Shown: positions 1-5,543 of the stretch, one piece after another
Numbering within the stretch: position 1 is the first letter of the stretch
How the letters are laid out: each line of letters opens with the position of its first letter
Assembly (NCBI GenBank): GCA_023460715.1
Contig: JAEWPH010000171.1
Span: 1 to 5,543 of the forward strand
DNA: 5,543 nt
Source of the DNA: Pseudomonadota bacterium
Lineage (GTDB): Bacteria; Pseudomonadota; Gammaproteobacteria; Burkholderiales; Burkholderiaceae_C
Direction: 5' to 3'
Notes under the pieces: model-generated
What the model was told of the DNA's origin: nothing
Database searches by the model: none
The model's input: the letters and a program-made list of their open reading frames with translations, nothing else
Translations under genes and position numbers: made by a program

Positions 1-683
1 GTGCCGCCGCGCCCGACGTGCCGTCGCACGATGGCCAGCCAGTCCGCCTGGTGCGGCGGATCCAGGTGCGAGAGCGGTTCGTCCATCAACAGGATGGGGG
101 CCTGCACCGCCAGCGCGCGCGCGAGCAGCACCCGCTGGCGCTCGCCGCCCGACAGGCTGCCCAGCGTGCGGGCGGCCAGCGCAGTGGCGCTGCAGGTGTG
201 CAATGCGTGCGCCACGGCCTGCGCGTGCTGCGCCCGGCTGGCGCGCTGCTGGTGCGGCAGGCGGCCGAACGCCACATAGTCCTGCACCCGCAGGCCGGGC
301 TCCACCGCATCGCCCTGTCCCAGCAGCGCGACATGGCGCGCGCGCTCGGCGGCGGGCCAGTCCGCCAGGTTCTGGCCCAGCACGCGCACAGCACCCCGCG
401 TCGGCGCCAGCCGCGCGGCCAGCAACCGCAGCAGCGTGCTCTTGCCCGCACCGTTGGGCCCCACCAGCGCCACGCATTCGCCGGGCTGAACGCTCACGTC
501 GGTGGGCGCCAGCAGCGTGCGGCCGCCCGCCACCTCGAAGGCCGCGCCCTGCAGCTGCAGCACAGGGCCCAGCGCGGGTACCGCGCGGCCTTCCCGCAGG
601 GCTGCAGCAGCGATGGCAGCGGTGGCAGCGGTGGCAGCGGTGGCAGCGGTGGCAGTGGTGGCAGTGGTGGTGGCCAGGGGCAT
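1..683 (-). CDS. btuD: ABC transporter ATP-binding protein, FepC/BtuD class, probable cobalamin importer ATPase (3' end cut by window edge)
   Basis: This is an open frame from ATG at 683 to the left edge: 227 codons with no stop, so the C-terminus is missing. Visible motifs are Walker A GPNGAGKST (residues 75-83), Q-loop Gln123 in VALLGQGD, ABC signature LSGGERQ (177-183), Walker B ILLMDE (197-202) and D-loop SHLD (205-208). The H-loop histidine would lie past the edge. The segment GLRVQDYVAFGRLPH resembles ATPases that power iron-siderophore, haem and B12 importers. The protein would act on the cytoplasmic face with a BtuC/FecCD-type permease, which is not in the window. The start lies 5 bases after the receptor stop with no clear Shine-Dalgarno, so translational coupling is likely. 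Residues 4-28 are almost only Ala and Thr, encoded by a 9-bp tandem repeat, and precede the usual ATPase fold that begins near residue 41. ATPase identity is near certain. The cobalamin assignment is inferred from the upstream riboswitch; a siderophore role remains possible. Confidence 0.85.
   Translation of the reverse strand, partial: MPLATTTATTATAATAATAATAAIAAAALREGRAVPALGPVLQLQGAAFEVAGGRTLLAPTDVSVQPGECVALVGPNGAGKSTLLRLLAARLAPTRGAVRVLGQNLADWPAAERARHVALLGQGDAVEPGLRVQDYVAFGRLPHQQRASRAQHAQAVAHALHTCSATALAARTLGSLSGGERQRVLLARALAVQAPILLMDEPLSHLDPPHQADWLAIVRRHVGRGG
612..674 (-). repeat. 9-bp tandem repeat, seven units, in frame at the 5' end of the ATPase gene
   Basis: On the plus strand the unit is GGTGGCAGC. 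Units start at 612 (GATGGCAGC), 621, 630 and 639 (exact), 648 and 657 (GGTGGCAGT) and 666 (GGTGGTGGC). On the coding strand each unit adds three residues, Ala-Ala-Thr or Ala-Thr-Thr, so changes in copy number would not break the frame. The repeat lies wholly within the N-terminal extension, upstream of the conserved ATPase domain. Confidence 0.9.
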
Positions 684-688
684 GCCGG

Positions 689-2899
689 TCAGAGCGTCCA
701 CCGCAGCGCCAATTCGTAGCTCCGCGGCGCGCCCAGCAGGATCTGGTCGGGGTAGAACGGATCGGCCCAGGCCGCATAGGTGCGGTTGCCCAGGTTGCGG
801 CCGCGCAGGGTGAGCTGCACATCGCGCACCACGTCCACGGCCAGGGCGGCGTCGAAGACGGTGTAGCCGTTCAGGCGCACGGTGTTGGCATCGCTGTGGA
901 AGCGATCGCCCACGTGGCGCACCGAGGCCGACACCTGCATGGGCACACCTGCCATGAAGCGGTAGCCCACCCCCGCATTGGCGATCAGGCGCGGCGCGTT
1001 GGGCGGACGGTTGCCGGACAGCGAGGTGCCGTTGCCCAGGTTGTAGCCCTCATACCTTGCGCGGTTGAGCGCCAGGTTGCCCCATAGGCTCCACTGCGCA
1101 TCCGGCCGCAGGGCCACGGATACCTCAGCCCCGCGGGATTTCAGCGCCCCCGCCTGCGCGAGCTGCTGGCCGCCCTGCGCGGCATAGACGTTGCGCCGCT
1201 CGGTGTCGTAGAAGGCCAGCGTCCATTCGCCGCGCTGCTGCCAGAAGGCCTGCTTCACGCCCACCTCGGCGTTGCGGGTGCGCGTCAGGTCCAAAGGCTG
1301 ATCAGGCCGGAGCAGAAAGATGTTGTTAGCCGCCACATCGGCCGCCGTGCCGTACTGGCCGTACAGCGTGGTGCCGGGTGCGGCCTCCCAGGTCAGGCCC
1401 ACACGGCCGGTGGTCGGATTCCAGGTCTTCTCGTACGGAAAGCCCGCGCGCTGCACGCCCGCCGCGTTGGCGGACGACCGCTCCAGCGCGATGCGCTCCT
1501 GGCGCAACCCGCCGATCAGCGCCACCGTGGGCGTGAGGCGCAGGCGGTCTTCCAGCGCCAGAACGGTATTGCGGATGCGCGTGGTCTGCAGCTGCGTGGT
1601 CAGCAGGCCGTAGCGGCCGCGCTGCGGGTCCGCCAGGCTCACGCTGTCGCCCGGGAAGTTGGCCGCGCCGGGCCGGTCCAGGTCGAGGTCGCTGTACTCG
1701 AAGGCGGCCACCAGGCGGTTGTCCAGGCCCGCCACGCGCGCATCCCATTGCCATTCGGTCTTGTTGCCCCAGCTGGTATGATCCTGCGCGACGTAGAAGC
1801 GCTCCCGGCCCACCAGGCCCGTGCCGGCGTTGAAGGCGGTGATCTCGTTGTTGAGCCACGTCCGGTCGGCCGTGTAGCGCCAGAACTGGGTGCGCAGCAC
1901 CACGGCATCGCTGGCCTGCCATTCGCCGCCGGCGCGCAGCCAGGTCTCGCGCGCCTCGTTGCGGTTGTCCTGCACGTTGTAGTTGGTGCGCAGGGTGCGG
2001 CTGTCGATGGCGACCGGCCCCAGGGCGCTGCCGTTGAAGCCGGAGGTGTAGGTGCCCGAGACGATGCCGCCCCGCGGCTGCACGCCCGGCGCGTTGGCCG
2101 ACACCAGGGGCGTGCCCCAGTAGCTGCTGCCGTTGTCGCGCTTGGCCTCGCCCGCGATGAAGAGCTTGACGCCCGGCGCCGCGCGCCAGTCCAGGCCGCC
2201 CGACACGTGCCGGTTGCGCTGCCAGGTATCGTCCACGAAGCCGTCGCTGTTGGACGCGCTCGCGTCGATGCGGTAATCCAGGTCTTGCCAGGCGGTGGTG
2301 CCGCCTGAGCCGACCGACAGGCGCCGCTCGCCGAACGAGCCCACGGCCGTGTTCACTTCGGTGCGCACCGGCCCGCGGTGCGGCGCCTTGGTGACGAAGT
2401 TGACCGCGCCGCCCGTGGCGCCCTCTCCCGACATGAGCGAGGCCGCGCCCTTGAGGAATTCCACACGTTCCAGATTGGCCGTGTCCATCACGCGCGAGGT
2501 CATGTTGGGCGGGCCGATCTTGATGCCGTTGTACAGCGTGTTGATCTGGCTGTTGGCAAAGCCGCGCATCGAGAATGCGCTGGGTTCGGCCGGAAAGTCT
2601 CCCGCCGTCACGCCGACGGCGGCCTGCGCGGCCTCGGTCACCGTACGCAGGCCGCGTTCGGCCAGCACCTCGGCCGGCACCACGTCGATGGACGCGGGTG
2701 TCTCGCGCACGGACAGCCCCAGGCGCGAGGCGCTGGCGGCCGGCTGTTCAAGCGGCGTGGTGGGCGCCGACGGGGCCGCCCCGGTCACGACGACCGTGGG
2801 CAGGGTTTGCGCAGCGGCAGGAAAGGCGGCGGCCAGGGCCAACGCAAGGGGCGCGGGCCAGGCAGGCACGCGCAGCGGCGGAAAGCAGGATGGAATCAT
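689..2899 (-). CDS. TonB-dependent outer-membrane receptor, siderophore-receptor type, probably for cobalamin/corrinoid uptake
   Basis: This 736-residue protein would import a scarce ligand across the outer membrane using TonB energy. It has a signal peptide (hydrophobic residues 16-29, probable cleavage after AAA at 30) and a TonB-box-like LPTVVVTG (33-40). The plug domain spans about residues 60-175, with VRETPASIDVVPAEVL, FSMRGF (109-114), NLERVEFLKGAASLMSGEGA and GGAVNFVTK. A beta-barrel rich in aromatic and arginine-containing strands follows to the end. The plug resembles FhuA/FoxA-type siderophore receptors, and the protein is longer than E. coli BtuB (about 614 residues). A cobalamin riboswitch just upstream and an importer ATPase five bases downstream make a BtuB-like role the best guess. 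I prefer ATG at 2899 over an in-frame GTG at 2908: it gives a cleaner signal peptide and has GAGTGG a few bases upstream. The last residue is Leu rather than the usual Phe. The fold is certain, the ligand inferred. Confidence 0.93.
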   Translation of the reverse strand: MIPSCFPPLRVPAWPAPLALALAAAFPAAAQTLPTVVVTGAAPSAPTTPLEQPAASASRLGLSVRETPASIDVVPAEVLAERGLRTVTEAAQAAVGVTAGDFPAEPSAFSMRGFANSQINTLYNGIKIGPPNMTSRVMDTANLERVEFLKGAASLMSGEGATGGAVNFVTKAPHRGPVRTEVNTAVGSFGERRLSVGSGGTTAWQDLDYRIDASASNSDGFVDDTWQRNRHVSGGLDWRAAPGVKLFIAGEAKRDNGSSYWGTPLVSANAPGVQPRGGIVSGTYTSGFNGSALGPVAIDSRTLRTNYNVQDNRNEARETWLRAGGEWQASDAVVLRTQFWRYTADRTWLNNEITAFNAGTGLVGRERFYVAQDHTSWGNKTEWQWDARVAGLDNRLVAAFEYSDLDLDRPGAANFPGDSVSLADPQRGRYGLLTTQLQTTRIRNTVLALEDRLRLTPTVALIGGLRQERIALERSSANAAGVQRAGFPYEKTWNPTTGRVGLTWEAAPGTTLYGQYGTAADVAANNIFLLRPDQPLDLTRTRNAEVGVKQAFWQQRGEWTLAFYDTERRNVYAAQGGQQLAQAGALKSRGAEVSVALRPDAQWSLWGNLALNRARYEGYNLGNGTSLSGNRPPNAPRLIANAGVGYRFMAGVPMQVSASVRHVGDRFHSDANTVRLNGYTVFDAALAVDVVRDVQLTLRGRNLGNRTYAAWADPFYPDQILLGAPRSYELALRWTL

Positions 2900-2904
2900 C
2901 GGAT

Positions 2905-2979
2905 CCACTCAATCACGAAAGTCGCCCGCACCGGCCTCCCCGCCGGCGTATGGGCACACGACGCCCGCGCTGTGTGCGC
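2905..2979 (-). promoter_or_regulatory. Riboswitch expression platform / receptor leader
   Basis: This is the leader between the B12 aptamer and the receptor start. Two hairpins are visible: arms 2954-2959 and 2972-2977 (GCACAC/GTGTGC on the minus strand), and arms 2930-2935 and 2942-2947 (GCCGGC/GCCGGT with a GGGGAG loop). Neither is followed by a run of U on the minus strand, so transcription termination looks unlikely. Control through ribosome access is the more natural reading. I could not identify a definite anti-Shine-Dalgarno partner for the weak GAGTGG near 2907. Confidence 0.5.
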
Positions 2980-3216
2980 TGGCGCCACCTCGTTGGCCGG
3001 TATCCGGGCTGACGGAACGCCCTCCAAAGCCTTCCCAGGCACCTTGGCAGGCACCCAGTGGCGTGTGGATGGAGGTGGGCCGCACCAGGGCGACCCGTCC
3101 GCTGACCGTTGCGGGGGCAGCGCAGGCTGGGCCTTGCGAACGCGTGCGCGTCCGAGGGCCTTCCTGCTTCCCGTTGAACTGCGGCCGGACGAATGCCGCC
3201 GCGAGCACCAACGCTG
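2980..3216 (-). ncRNA. Cobalamin (adenosylcobalamin-type) riboswitch aptamer
   Basis: Read on the minus strand, the conserved elements occur in the family's order. They are TTGGTGCTCG (3211-3202), GGGAAGCAGG (3172-3163), GCGCTGCCCCCGCAACGGT (3123-3105), the L5 segment GCCACTGGG (3062-3054), CCAAGGTGCCTGGGAAGGC (3047-3029) and the B12 box GTCAGCCCGGATACCGGCC (3013-2995). The segment GGTGGC at 2989-2984, just after the B12 box, can pair with GCCACT of L5 (five Watson-Crick pairs and one G-U), which fits the L5/L13 kissing interaction. Binding of a cobalamin to this leader normally lowers expression of the downstream uptake genes, here the TonB receptor and ATPase. No protein gene in this region is credible. 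The outer limits are approximate. Confidence 0.95.
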
Positions 3217-3218
3217 CC

Positions 3219-3224
3219 ATTCTA
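3219..3224 (-). promoter_or_regulatory. Candidate -10 box for the cobalamin riboswitch transcript
   Basis: TAGAAT on the minus strand lies about 8 bases before the first conserved aptamer element, which is where a -10 would be expected if transcription starts near 3212. No good -35 hexamer is found at 16-18 bases spacing (the sequence there is close to CAAGTG; a TTGCGT is present but too close). This is a weak, position-based call. Confidence 0.3.
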
Positions 3225-3263
3225 TGCGCATTAACGCAACGCACTTGCGATAACCGGCGGAAT

Positions 3264-3288
3264 AAAAAAAGGCGGCCCGCGGGCCGCC
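3264..3288 (-). terminator. Intrinsic terminator of the ssuA-ssuB-molbindin operon
   Basis: GGCGGCCCGCGGGCCGCC (3271-3288) is a perfect 18-base palindrome, extended to 24 bases by flanking AAA/TTT. On the minus strand it is followed at once by seven T residues (3270-3264) and ATT, a textbook intrinsic terminator. On the plus strand only three T follow, so the direction is minus. It lies about 80 bases past the molbindin stop and just upstream of the riboswitch region, so it separates the two units. Confidence 0.88.
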
Positions 3289-3297
3289 TTTGGTCGA

Positions 3298-3358
3298 TTA
3301 CTACATTTTTTATAGCTACATGCGCTTGATCCAAAAGCGCTACAGGCCTTTTTGATCT
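3298..3358. repeat. Extragenic palindromic element, possibly a dispersed family
   Basis: This AT-richer, non-coding stretch lies between the molbindin stop and the terminator. It contains GCGCTT (3322-3327), a 7-base loop and AAGCGC (3335-3340), with short repeated flanks TAGCTACA before (3313-3320) and GCTACAGGCC after (3339-3348). From memory, similar elements with a TAGCT...GCGCTT...AAGCGCT...GGCC arrangement recur between genes in Comamonadaceae. I cannot confirm copy number from one window. Its composition differs clearly from the surrounding genes. Confidence 0.5.
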
Positions 3359-3369
3359 AAAACCACCGC

Positions 3370-3585
3370 TCAGAGCTTGGCGATCGACACCTCGGTGGAC
3401 TTCACCAGCGCCACGACGTCGGAGCCGACGTCCAGGCCCAGTTCGTCCACCGACCGGGTGGTGATGACGGACGTGACGATGCCCCAGGGCGTCTCGACGT
3501 CCACTTCGGACACGACGTCGCCGCGGACGATCTCGCGCACCTTGCCCTTGAACTGGTTGCGCACGTTGATGGCTTGGATGGACAT
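3370..3585 (-). CDS. ssuF: Single-domain molbindin (Mop/TOBE family), SsuF-like
   Basis: This 71-residue protein is almost exactly the length of single-domain molbindins, which bind molybdate or tungstate oxyanions as oligomers in the cytoplasm. Family features are NVRNQFKGKV (residues 7-16), GDVVSEVDVE (22-31), the alternating beta pattern GIVTSVITTRSVDELGL (35-51), and GSDVVALVKSTEVSIAKL to the end. An excellent Shine-Dalgarno, AAAGGAG (3599-3593), lies 7 bases before the ATG. It is the last gene before the terminator and follows ssuB by 82 bases on the same strand. In Pseudomonas, ssuF at the end of ssuEADCBF encodes a small molbindin-type protein linked to sulfonate use. The same position here supports that name. 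Its biochemical role in sulfur assimilation is unclear; a general molybdate store remains possible. Confidence 0.9.
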   Translation of the reverse strand: MSIQAINVRNQFKGKVREIVRGDVVSEVDVETPWGIVTSVITTRSVDELGLDVGSDVVALVKSTEVSIAKL

Positions 3586-3592
3586 GGTTTAA

Positions 3593-3599
3593 CTCCTTT
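3593..3599 (-). promoter_or_regulatory. Strong ribosome binding site for the molbindin gene
   Basis: AAAGGAG on the minus strand, 7 bases before ATG at 3585. It is clearly stronger than the sites of the other genes here, so the molbindin probably translates independently despite the 82-base gap after ssuB. Confidence 0.8.
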
Positions 3600-3667
3600 G
3601 GAAGTCCGTGGATGGGATGGCAGAAACGGGAAGGGATGGAACGGTTCGTTCAACAAACAAGGACGGC

Positions 3668-4483
3668 TCAGACCGCCCAGCGCAGTCCGTGCGCGGGCAC
3701 GCCGGGCCAGCCGGCGCCGAGCGGCGGCGCGGCATCGGCCGAGGGCTTTTGCAGCACGCGGTCGAGGATGCGTTTTTCGATGGCGGCAAATGCGGCATCG
3801 CCCTGCGAGCGCGGGCGGGCCAGCGCGATGCGTTCGTCCAGTGCGATGCGGCCGTCCTCGATGAGGATCACGCGGTCGGCCAAGGCCACCGCCTCCTGCA
3901 CGTCGTGGGTGACCAGCAGGGCCGTGAAGCGGTGGCGCTGCCACAGGCCTTCGATCAGGCGGTGCATCTCGATGCGGGTGAGCGCGTCGAGCGCGCCCAG
4001 AGGCTCGTCCAGCAGCAGCAGGCGCGGCTGGTGCACCAGGGCGCGCGCCAGGGCCACGCGCTGGCGCTGGCCGCCGGACAGGCGCGCCGGCCACTCGTTC
4101 TCGCGGTCGGCCAGGCCGACCTGGGCCAGCACCTCGCGGCCGCGTTCGCGCTGCGCCTTGGGCAGGCCCAGCGTCACGTTGTCGAGCACGCGGCGCCAGG
4201 GCAGCAGGCGCGCTTCCTGGAACATGATGCGGGTGTCGCCGTGCAAATCATGTACGGCCTGGCCGTCGGTGTAAAGCGCGCCGCTGCTCGCCTCTTCCAG
4301 GCCGGCAACCAGGCGCAGCAAGGTGCTCTTGCCGCAGCCGCTGCGGCCGACGATGGCGATGAACTCGCCGGGCTCCACGGTGAGCTGCGTGTTGCGCAGC
4401 ACGTCGCGCGCGCCATAGCGCTTGTGCAGGCCGCGCGCTTCCAGGCGCACGCCGCCGGCTTCAGGGGCAGTGGTGGTAACCAT
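3668..4483 (-). CDS. ssuB: Aliphatic sulfonate ABC transporter ATP-binding protein SsuB
   Basis: This 271-residue ATPase of the nitrate/sulfonate/taurine (NrtD/SsuB/TauB) family would drive uptake of alkanesulfonates as a sulfur source. Motifs are Walker [10 protein letters not shown] (residues 46-54), Q-loop Gln89 within [17 protein letters not shown] (87-103, typical of the family), signature [15 protein letters not shown] (135-149), Walker B LLLLDEP (155-161), D-loop GALD (163-166) and H-loop His193 in [17 protein letters not shown] chose ATG 4483, read as [11 protein letters not shown], because GGAGG at 4497-4493 sits 9 bases upstream and it begins four bases after the ssuA stop. An in-frame ATG at 4516 would add 11 residues inside ssuA with no good ribosome site. 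Its permease partner is not adjacent downstream. NrtD or TauB are alternatives on the ATPase alone, but the adjacent SsuA favours SsuB. Confidence 0.93.
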   Translation of the reverse strand: MVTTTAPEAGGVRLEARGLHKRYGARDVLRNTQLTVEPGEFIAIVGRSGCGKSTLLRLVAGLEEASSGALYTDGQAVHDLHGDTRIMFQEARLLPWRRVLDNVTLGLPKAQRERGREVLAQVGLADRENEWPARLSGGQRQRVALARALVHQPRLLLLDEPLGALDALTRIEMHRLIEGLWQRHRFTALLVTHDVQEAVALADRVILIEDGRIALDERIALARPRSQGDAAFAAIEKRILDRVLQKPSADAAPPLGAGWPGVPAHGLRWAV

Positions 4484-4487
4484 GGCG

Positions 4488-5444
4488 TCATGCCTCCGTT
4501 TTGAACAAGGGCACATCCACGGCGTTCACCTTGCGCGGCAGCAGCTTCTCAGCCAGGAAGGCATCGGCGATCTTCTGCTGCTCGCCCAGGTTGTCCTGCA
4601 GCACCGGACGCACGGCATAGCTGCGGCGGCCATTGGCCTGCTCGATGGTGGCCGCGTCCAGGCCCCACACTGGAGCCAGCAGCGCCGCCGCGTCCTTGGG
4701 GTGCTGCTTGACCCACTTGCCGGTCTTTTCCAGCTCGGCGTAGACCACGCGCAGCACGTCGGCCCGCGCGTTGGCGAACTTGCTGCTGGCCAGGTAATAG
4801 CGCTGGTACGACGCCAGGCCCGTGCCGTCCGCCAGCACGCGGGCACCCGACTGGCGCTGCGCGGCCGAGAGGAACGGGTCCCACACCACCCAGGCGTCGA
4901 TGGCGCCCTTCTCGAACGCCGCGCGGCCATCGGCGGGCGTGAGGTAGGCCGATTGCACATCGGCCAGCGACAGCCCGGCCTTCTCCAGCGCAGCGATGAG
5001 CAGGTAATGCGCGCCGGCCGCCTTGGCAAACCCGACCTTCTTGCCCTTCAGATCGGACACGCTCCTGAGCGGCGAATCCGCCTTCACCAGAATGGCCTGG
5101 GCCGTGGGCGACGGCGCCTCCTGCGCCACGAAGGTGAGCTGCGCGCCGGCGCCCTGCGCAAACACCGGCACGGTGTCGGCCACGTCGGCGCTGAAGTCCA
5201 GGTTGTCGAGGTTCAGCGCCTCCAGTAGCGGCAGCCCGCTGGTGAACTCATGCCACGAGGGCTTGACGCCCAACGGGGCCAGCTGCTTTTCCAGCGTGCC
5301 CTGGATCTTGAGCACCGCGATCAGCGTGGACGACTTCTGGTAGCCGATGCGAACGGTGGCGCCTGCCGGTTGCGCCGCAGCGAACCCTGTGGCGGTCAGC
5401 CCGAGGGTGGCCAGCACGGCACGACGATTCAAAAAAAAGTTCAT
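4488..5444 (-). CDS. ssuA: Aliphatic sulfonate ABC transporter periplasmic binding protein SsuA
   Basis: This 318-residue periplasmic protein would capture alkanesulfonates and deliver them to the SsuBC transporter. Typical SsuA stretches are [10 protein letters not shown] (32-41), [14 protein letters not shown] (71-84), [15 protein letters not shown] (92-106), [20 protein letters not shown] (130-149) and [19 protein letters not shown] through VVWDPF (167-191). These match my recollection of E. coli SsuA closely (IGYQK, DLKG.KV, YLTPAD.RAAF, VDAW.IWDP). The N-terminus is a signal peptide: RR at 7-8, a hydrophobic run to about residue 24 and AAA before the likely cut. The paired arginines could suit Tat export, but the motif is not canonical. 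ATG 5444 is preferred because AGGA (5454-5451) lies 6 bases upstream; ATG 5459 has no such site. The TGA at 4490-4488 leaves four bases before ssuB. A taurine or nitrate ligand is less likely. Confidence 0.93.
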   Translation of the reverse strand: MNFFLNRRAVLATLGLTATGFAAAQPAGATVRIGYQKSSTLIAVLKIQGTLEKQLAPLGVKPSWHEFTSGLPLLEALNLDNLDFSADVADTVPVFAQGAGAQLTFVAQEAPSPTAQAILVKADSPLRSVSDLKGKKVGFAKAAGAHYLLIAALEKAGLSLADVQSAYLTPADGRAAFEKGAIDAWVVWDPFLSAAQRQSGARVLADGTGLASYQRYYLASSKFANARADVLRVVYAELEKTGKWVKQHPKDAAALLAPVWGLDAATIEQANGRRSYAVRPVLQDNLGEQQKIADAFLAEKLLPRKVNAVDVPLFKTEA

Positions 5445-5501
5445 ATCACGTCCTGTCATCAGGTCAATGCGTTCAAAGACTGGCGCGGCCCCAGACCAGC
5501 A

Positions 5502-5538
5502 GACGCCGCGGGACTGGCTTTGCCAGACCGCTGGCGTC
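5502..5538. other. 37-nt near-perfect hairpin upstream of ssuA
   Basis: On the plus strand the arms are GACGCC (5502-5507) with GGCGTC (5533-5538), GCGG (5508-5511) with CCGC (5528-5531), and CTGGC (5514-5518) with GCCAG (5522-5526), around a TTT loop. The only interruptions are GA opposite A and a single bulged T. That makes 15 base pairs. No run of T follows on the minus strand, so it is not a standard terminator for an upstream minus-strand gene, and the plus side leaves the window. It lies about 57 bases before the ssuA start. It could be a dispersed palindrome, an mRNA-processing or stability structure in the ssu transcript, or chance GC-rich pairing inside an upstream gene. Confidence 0.5.
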
Positions 5539-5543
5539 GTCCC

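Noticed and set aside
612..674. CRISPR-like or transposon-related repeat
   Set aside because: The units are 9 bp, directly abutting and without spacers, and they read in frame inside a coding sequence. This is a simple tandem repeat.
18..719. Plus-strand frame with a Gly-Gly-Ser repeat that looks like a flexible linker
   Set aside because: It is the antisense reading of the 9-bp repeat inside the ATPase gene, which has full Walker and signature motifs on the minus strand.
2900..2908. GTG start at 2908 for the TonB receptor
   Set aside because: No Shine-Dalgarno precedes it. ATG 2899 has GAGTGG nearby and gives a more typical signal peptide. A GTG start cannot be fully excluded.
3271..3291. 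Terminator acting in the plus direction
   Set aside because: Only three T follow the palindrome on the plus strand and no plus-strand gene precedes it. The seven-T run is on the minus strand.
2909..3334. Minus-strand frame of 141 codons upstream of the receptor
   Set aside because: It runs straight through the cobalamin riboswitch and the terminator hairpin and resembles no protein family. The RNA explanation accounts for the conserved segments.
3377..3592. Plus-strand frame of 71 codons opposite the molbindin
   Set aside because: It is a shadow of the molbindin gene, which has clear family motifs and a strong ribosome site on the minus strand.
4484..4516. Longer ssuB start at ATG 4516 ([11 protein letters not shown])
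   Set aside because: It overlaps the 3' end of ssuA and lacks a ribosome site. ATG 4483 has GGAGG 9 bases upstream and begins four bases after the ssuA stop.
5473..5543. Possible 3' end of an upstream minus-strand gene (22 open codons ending TGA at 5475-5473)
   Set aside because: It is too short and its sequence is not recognisable. Another frame stays open to the edge, and the segment is dominated by the hairpin, so a partial gene cannot be supported.

Overview
The window is very GC-rich with strong G/C bias at third codon positions, and every gene I can support lies on the minus strand. The protein types and base composition suggest a betaproteobacterium of the order Burkholderiales, probably Comamonadaceae (Acidovorax-like). 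That placement is an inference from style and recalled sequence resemblance, not a database result.

Read in the direction of transcription (right to left), the window holds two adjacent transcription units. The first is the tail of a sulfonate-sulfur uptake operon: a periplasmic binding protein (SsuA, 4488-5444), its ABC ATPase four bases downstream (SsuB, 3668-4483), and a 71-residue single-domain molbindin (Mop/SsuF type, 3370-3585). The same ssuB-then-molbindin order is known from the Pseudomonas ssuEADCBF locus. The permease (ssuC) and monooxygenase (ssuD) are not between ssuA and ssuB, so they must lie upstream of the window or elsewhere. The unit ends in an extragenic palindromic element (about 3298-3358) and a strong minus-strand intrinsic terminator (3264-3288).

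The second unit starts within about 50 bases of that terminator. It opens with a cobalamin riboswitch (about 2980-3216), recognised by its B12 box, conserved core segments and a possible L5/L13 kissing pair. A leader of about 80 bases follows, with two hairpins but no terminator U-run. Next come a 736-residue TonB-dependent outer-membrane receptor (689-2899) and, five bases after its stop, a FepC/BtuD-class ABC ATPase (683 to the left edge, incomplete). The receptor looks like the siderophore (FhuA/FoxA) branch rather than classical BtuB, but the riboswitch and the downstream ATPase argue that its cargo is cobalamin or another corrinoid. The inner-membrane permease and binding protein are presumably beyond the left edge.

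The least ordinary features are the B12 switch on a siderophore-type receptor, a 9-bp in-frame tandem repeat that gives the ATPase a low-complexity Ala/Thr N-terminal extension, the palindromic element after the ssu operon, and a 37-nt near-perfect hairpin at the right edge. I see no CRISPR array, tRNA, rRNA, insertion sequence or phage gene. Nothing here convinces me of a wholly new system.
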